From: Thermococcus sp.
GTDB taxonomy: Archaea; Methanobacteriota_B; Thermococci; Thermococcales; Thermococcaceae
NCBI GenBank assembly: GCA_011050175.1
Contig: DRGF01000159.1
Location: 1-7,305 of the forward strand
Direction of reading: 5' to 3'
Length of the DNA: 7,305 bases
This document shows, in pieces, positions 5,436-7,305 of the stretch (position 1 is the first letter of the stretch; every line of letters starts with the position of its first letter). A program made the translations under genes and the position numbers. The notes beneath the pieces are model-generated. The model saw nothing but the letters and a program-made list of their open reading frames with translations, ran no database searches and was not told where the DNA came from.

Positions 5436-6086
5436 TTTCTTAAACCTACGCTTCATAAGGTACGAAACCAGGAGAAACGTTAAGATAAACGTAATAATGG
5501 CCAGTCCTGCCGAAACTGCCGTCGCATGGGCTCCAAGGCCCGGGCCGGGCACCGTGGAGTGAATCGCTTGGGTCGCGGGTTCTGTACTCGTATTCGTTGC
5601 AGAGGGGACGACAAATTTTTCGGATACCATCACCGAGGCGTTGTCGGCTGCGGACTCCGTGAGTGGTCCCGCCGTTGGGGCGAGCAAGTTCCGCACCGCG
5701 GCATAGACACCCGCCGCCGCCAGCCCGGCGAGGCTCAGGCTTATAACGTGCAGCTTTTCAAAGCCCGTGACGGCCTTCTTCTTCATCTTTGCAACCTTCT
5801 TGCGGGGTACGAGAAGTATAGGTCTGTCGGAGGCGCGGTAGAGCTTAACTTCCTGCAGTCGCTTTCCGTACTTCGTCCCGGCCACCTCTATGAGCCCTAC
5901 TTTGAGCATCTTGTCTATGTGGTATGACACCGTGGAGATGGGAAGGTCCAGCTCCCTCGCTATTTCGCTTATTGACAGCTCCCGATCCTCAAGGAGATGC
6001 AGGATGGCTATCGCTTTGTCGTTCATCAGAATCTGAGCGAGCTCCTTGGCCCTCTCGTCGTGTATGTCTATAGTCTCATAGTCCAA
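5427..6086 (-). CDS. Membrane-anchored ArsR-like winged-helix transcriptional regulator
   Basis: With a TTG start at 6086 the protein has 219 residues. Residues about 10-75 form a winged helix-turn-helix (AKELAQIL...SISEIARELDLPISTVSYHIDKMLKVGLIE) of the ArsR/HTH_20 type, including the STVSYHIDKM recognition helix. A very basic linker (PRKKVAKMKKK, 94-104) leads to a first membrane helix (about 112-132) and then a roughly 55-residue Ser/Thr/Ala-rich loop. A second helix (about 189-210) follows, and the end KRRFKKAF is basic. By the positive-inside rule the DNA-binding domain and tail are cytoplasmic, and the loop, with two N-x-S/T sites, is outside. An ATG at 6143 in the same frame is longer but lies upstream of the TATA box, so I reject it. 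GGTGG stands six bases before the TTG. Signal and targets unknown. Confidence 0.85.
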   Translation of the reverse strand: MDYETIDIHDERAKELAQILMNDKAIAILHLLEDRELSISEIARELDLPISTVSYHIDKMLKVGLIEVAGTKYGKRLQEVKLYRASDRPILLVPRKKVAKMKKKAVTGFEKLHVISLSLAGLAAAGVYAAVRNLLAPTAGPLTESAADNASVMVSEKFVVPSATNTSTEPATQAIHSTVPGPGLGAHATAVSAGLAIITFILTFLLVSYLMKRRFKKAF

Positions 6087-6116
6087 ACGGCGCCACCGGG
6101 GAAGAATACGGTGCGG

Positions 6117-6130
6117 GCATATTAAAGCTT
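6117..6130 (-). promoter_or_regulatory. TATA box of the regulator gene
   Basis: On the minus strand AAGCTTTAATATGC holds a good TATA element about 25 bases before position 6097. A start there gives a leader of about ten bases holding the GGTGG ribosome site (6093-6097) before the TTG at 6086. The box lies inside the 5' extension that begins at ATG 6143, which argues against that longer start. Confidence 0.5.
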
Positions 6131-6136
6131 TCCACA

Positions 6137-6156
6137 GCTTCAAGCCAGTTTGAAGC
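6137..6156. promoter_or_regulatory. 20-base inverted repeat, candidate operator
   Basis: GCTTCAA and TTGAAGC are perfect seven-base inverted arms around a six-base centre (GCCAGT). The repeat ends seven bases upstream of the TATA box of the regulator gene. Its size and spacing fit a dimeric winged-helix regulator, so autoregulation is a fair guess. It could also lie at the 3' end of the alba transcript. Confidence 0.45.
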
Positions 6157-6177
6157 GTCAGAAGAGCCTAGGAATCT

Positions 6178-6200
6178 CGAAGGAAAATGAAAGGAAGTCA
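6178..6200 (-). terminator. T-rich 3' end of the alba transcript
   Basis: Just after the alba stop the minus strand reads TTTGACTTCCTTTCATTTTCC, a T-rich tract without a hairpin, as is usual for archaeal termination. It separates alba from the promoter of the regulator gene. Confidence 0.4.
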
Positions 6201-6203
6201 AAT

Positions 6204-6479
6204 TCACGGCTTCTCGAGAACGATCTCAATGGTCGAGGTGTTGGCGGTCCTGCCGTCGGCAGTCGGGAGCTCCTCGGTGCCGATCCTGATCTCCTTGACC
6301 CTGACCTCTGGGAGGAACCTGTTCCTGACGATCTCGGCGACGTCAACGGCCCTGCTGATAGCCCTACCGCGAGCCTTAACGCTGACCTCCTTGGCGCCCT
6401 CGTTGAACTGGGTTATCACGGCGAGGACGTAGTTCATAACCGGCTTCTTTCCAATGTAGACGACGTGCTCCTCAGCCAT
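6204..6479 (-). CDS. albA: DNA/RNA-binding chromatin protein Alba
   Basis: Small abundant chromatin protein that binds double-stranded DNA as dimers and also binds RNA; in many archaea it is an acetylation target. The protein has 91 residues, the normal length. The N-terminal [16 protein letters not shown] (6-21) holds the conserved lysine pair K11/K12 that contacts DNA and is acetylated in the Sulfolobus homologue. [16 protein letters not shown] is the next conserved block, before the C-terminal beta hairpin ([13 protein letters not shown] and TSTIEIVLE). The ATG at 6479 is preceded by a perfect GGAGGTG (6487-6493) at six bases, the strongest ribosome site in the window, as fits a highly expressed protein. 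An in-frame ATG at 6506 would translate that site and is rejected. It appears to be a single-gene unit. Confidence 0.96.
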   Translation of the reverse strand: MAEEHVVYIGKKPVMNYVLAVITQFNEGAKEVSVKARGRAISRAVDVAEIVRNRFLPEVRVKEIRIGTEELPTADGRTANTSTIEIVLEKP

Positions 6480-6486
6480 TTCTGGC

Positions 6487-6540
6487 ACCTCCGGAAGTTT
6501 TGTCATCAGCCTATCGCGGGCATAGGGTTAAATACTTTTC
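6487..6540 (-). promoter_or_regulatory. Promoter and strong ribosome site of alba
   Basis: On the minus strand CGAAAAGTATTTAAC (6526-6540) combines a BRE-like purine stretch with a near-ideal TATA element. The start would be near 6505, and the leader of about 25 bases carries GGAGGTG. It is the longest leader and best-looking promoter in the window. Confidence 0.6.
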
Positions 6541-6654
6541 GGTTTATGTAGCTCTGGAACATCGGGCTTTCTGCATTTTTGATTGCATTAGTAGGTTTAG
6601 TGGAATGATGCCGATTAAACCCACATCTATTTAGCTTTGTTAAGTAAATCAAGT

Positions 6655-6696
6655 GGTAAAACCTATAAGGCTATGATACCATGCTAATTCGGTGGT
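6655..6696 (+). promoter_or_regulatory. Promoter and ribosome site of the right-end gene
   Basis: BRE-like GTAAAACC followed by TATAAG (6664-6669) is about 25 bases before GGTGGT (6691-6696), four bases before the TTG at 6701. The spacing copies the other promoters here and identifies the TTG as the start. The bases 6541-6654 between alba and this promoter are AT-rich; I see no gene in them. Confidence 0.5.
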
Positions 6697-6700
6697 TTAC

Positions 6701-7305
6701 TTGAAAAGAATTATTGAGCTATTAATATCAGTTTTAATATTTGGGTCGGTAGTAAATCCGGCACTTGCCTTAGGGGAAGCAACGCAAGGGACAAACGCTG
6801 GACTCAAAACATATGAAATCGAAATTTACGGAGTTCCGGCGAGGGTAACCATAGCCGAGAACTCTCTACTGAAAACCCCTGAAGAGGTTAAAGCCTTCAT
6901 TGAAAGCCACATCAGCAGAGAGGAATTTTTGAACGGTGTTGTTGTGGATGTTTCCGAAGTCTCCTCTTGGAATCCACCACAAAGCGAAATGACGAAAGAA
7001 TACAGTATAAGCTCCCTAACTGAACCTGCCAGTATTGGCACGCTCTTTTCCGGTGTTCTTGAGGTTCTGTCTATAGGTTCTTTTGTCATCAGCGGGCCTT
7101 ATGCGTTGCTTGCAATGGCGATAATAGCAGCTGCAATTACCGTTGTGTATGCAGTATACGGTGACGAAATCAGCGATGAAGTTCGTGAAAAGCTCGATAG
7201 TGCCTACCAGTATTTCTACAATTACATTGAAGATAGGAAGAAGGATGAAAAAACGATTCACATATATGAAAGAGAGTTTCACGGTGGTCTTCCGAAAAGA
7301 ATCTA
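6701..7305 (+). CDS. Unrecognised secreted or membrane protein, 3' end outside window
   Basis: The frame is open from a TTG at 6701 to the end of the window (201 residues, partial); no ATG lies in frame near the start. I do not recognise the family. Residues 1-23 form a signal peptide: KR, then a hydrophobic core (IIELLISVLIFGSVV), then NPALA, a signal-peptidase-like site. Residues about 37-103 look like a small outside domain (EIEIYGVPARVTI, then a helix EEVKAFIESHIS). Residues about 112-153 are hydrophobic and rich in small residues (GTLFSGVLEVLSIGSF...LLAMAIIAAAITVVYAVYG), enough for one long helix or a tight hairpin. A charged segment with Y and E/K follows, probably on the other side of the membrane. 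GC content is about 33-40 % in two hand-counted 60-base lines, well below the core genes, suggesting transfer. Function unknown. Confidence 0.75.
   Translation, partial: MKRIIELLISVLIFGSVVNPALALGEATQGTNAGLKTYEIEIYGVPARVTIAENSLLKTPEEVKAFIESHISREEFLNGVVVDVSEVSSWNPPQSEMTKEYSISSLTEPASIGTLFSGVLEVLSIGSFVISGPYALLAMAIIAAAITVVYAVYGDEISDEVREKLDSAYQYFYNYIEDRKKDEKTIHIYEREFHGGLPKRI

Noticed and set aside
5526..5927. Plus-strand frame opposite the regulator
   Set aside because: Shadow frame; the HTH and membrane helices on the minus strand explain the codon pattern.
6480..6506. CTGATGA on the minus strand in the alba leader resembling a C box
   Set aside because: It lies in the leader with a perfect ribosome site and no matching D box; the promoter and leader explain it.
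6594..6621. GGTTTA and TAAACC as an inverted pair in the alba-right-end gap
   Set aside because: Six-base arms 16 bases apart in AT-rich DNA are expected by chance; no promoter or gene end is tied to them.
7016..7282. Minus-strand 88-residue frame with hydrophobic start
   Set aside because: Lies opposite the plus-strand gene at 6701, which has a promoter, ribosome site and signal peptide. The hydrophobic look comes from the reverse of AT-rich codons, and no promoter was seen upstream.
1..7305. CRISPR array, tRNA or rRNA gene, or TGR motif (TATCAC-N5-GTGATA)
   Set aside because: No regularly spaced repeats, no tRNA-like T-loop/acceptor pattern and no TGR palindrome seen on reading either strand by eye.

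Overview
The window looks like chromosomal DNA of a hyperthermophilic euryarchaeon of the Thermococcales, most likely Thermococcus. Four lines of evidence support this. There is an Alba chromatin-protein gene. Several starts carry a GGTGAT or GGTGGT Shine-Dalgarno core only 3-5 bases before the start codon, matching the archaeal 16S tail. TATA-like boxes lie about 25 bases before these ribosome sites. The proteins are rich in E, K, R and V. From memory, the block mtnA / NTPase / CBS-zinc ribbon / HTH regulator / alba also resembles the order in Thermococcus kodakarensis, but I could not verify this.

Layout. At 2-1027 (+) lies the C-terminal two thirds of a 14-helix MFS drug-type exporter; its start is upstream of the window. 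It ends tail-to-tail with an iron-type alcohol dehydrogenase (1060-2199, -). A short divergent promoter region follows, and then an unrecognised 91-residue protein (2319-2594, +). Next is a compact, lower-GC VapBC-type toxin-antitoxin pair (2641-3212, +), whose toxin gene overlaps the 3' end of mtnA (3196-4269, -) by 17 bases. mtnA is divergent from a THEP1-type nucleoside triphosphatase (4326-4868, +), and the two promoters share about 56 bases. The NTPase gene overlaps tail-to-tail with a CBS-pair/zinc-ribbon protein (4858-5391, -). Upstream of that protein on the same strand come a membrane-anchored ArsR-like regulator (5427-6086, -) and alba (6204-6479, -). A 220-base AT-rich intergenic stretch leads to a low-GC gene for a probable secreted or membrane protein that runs off the window (6701-7305+, +). 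It starts with TTG.

How the genes relate. This is mostly a patchwork of single-gene units with individual promoters: efflux, redox, methylthioribose-phosphate isomerisation, nucleotide hydrolysis, ligand sensing, regulation and chromatin. The only clear functional pair is the toxin-antitoxin operon. The regulator and the CBS protein are 35 bases apart on the same strand and may be partly co-transcribed. The least explained parts are the low-GC membrane protein at the right end, the membrane-tethered regulator with an inverted repeat before its TATA box, and the 91-residue orphan. I see no rRNA, tRNA, CRISPR array or insertion sequence.
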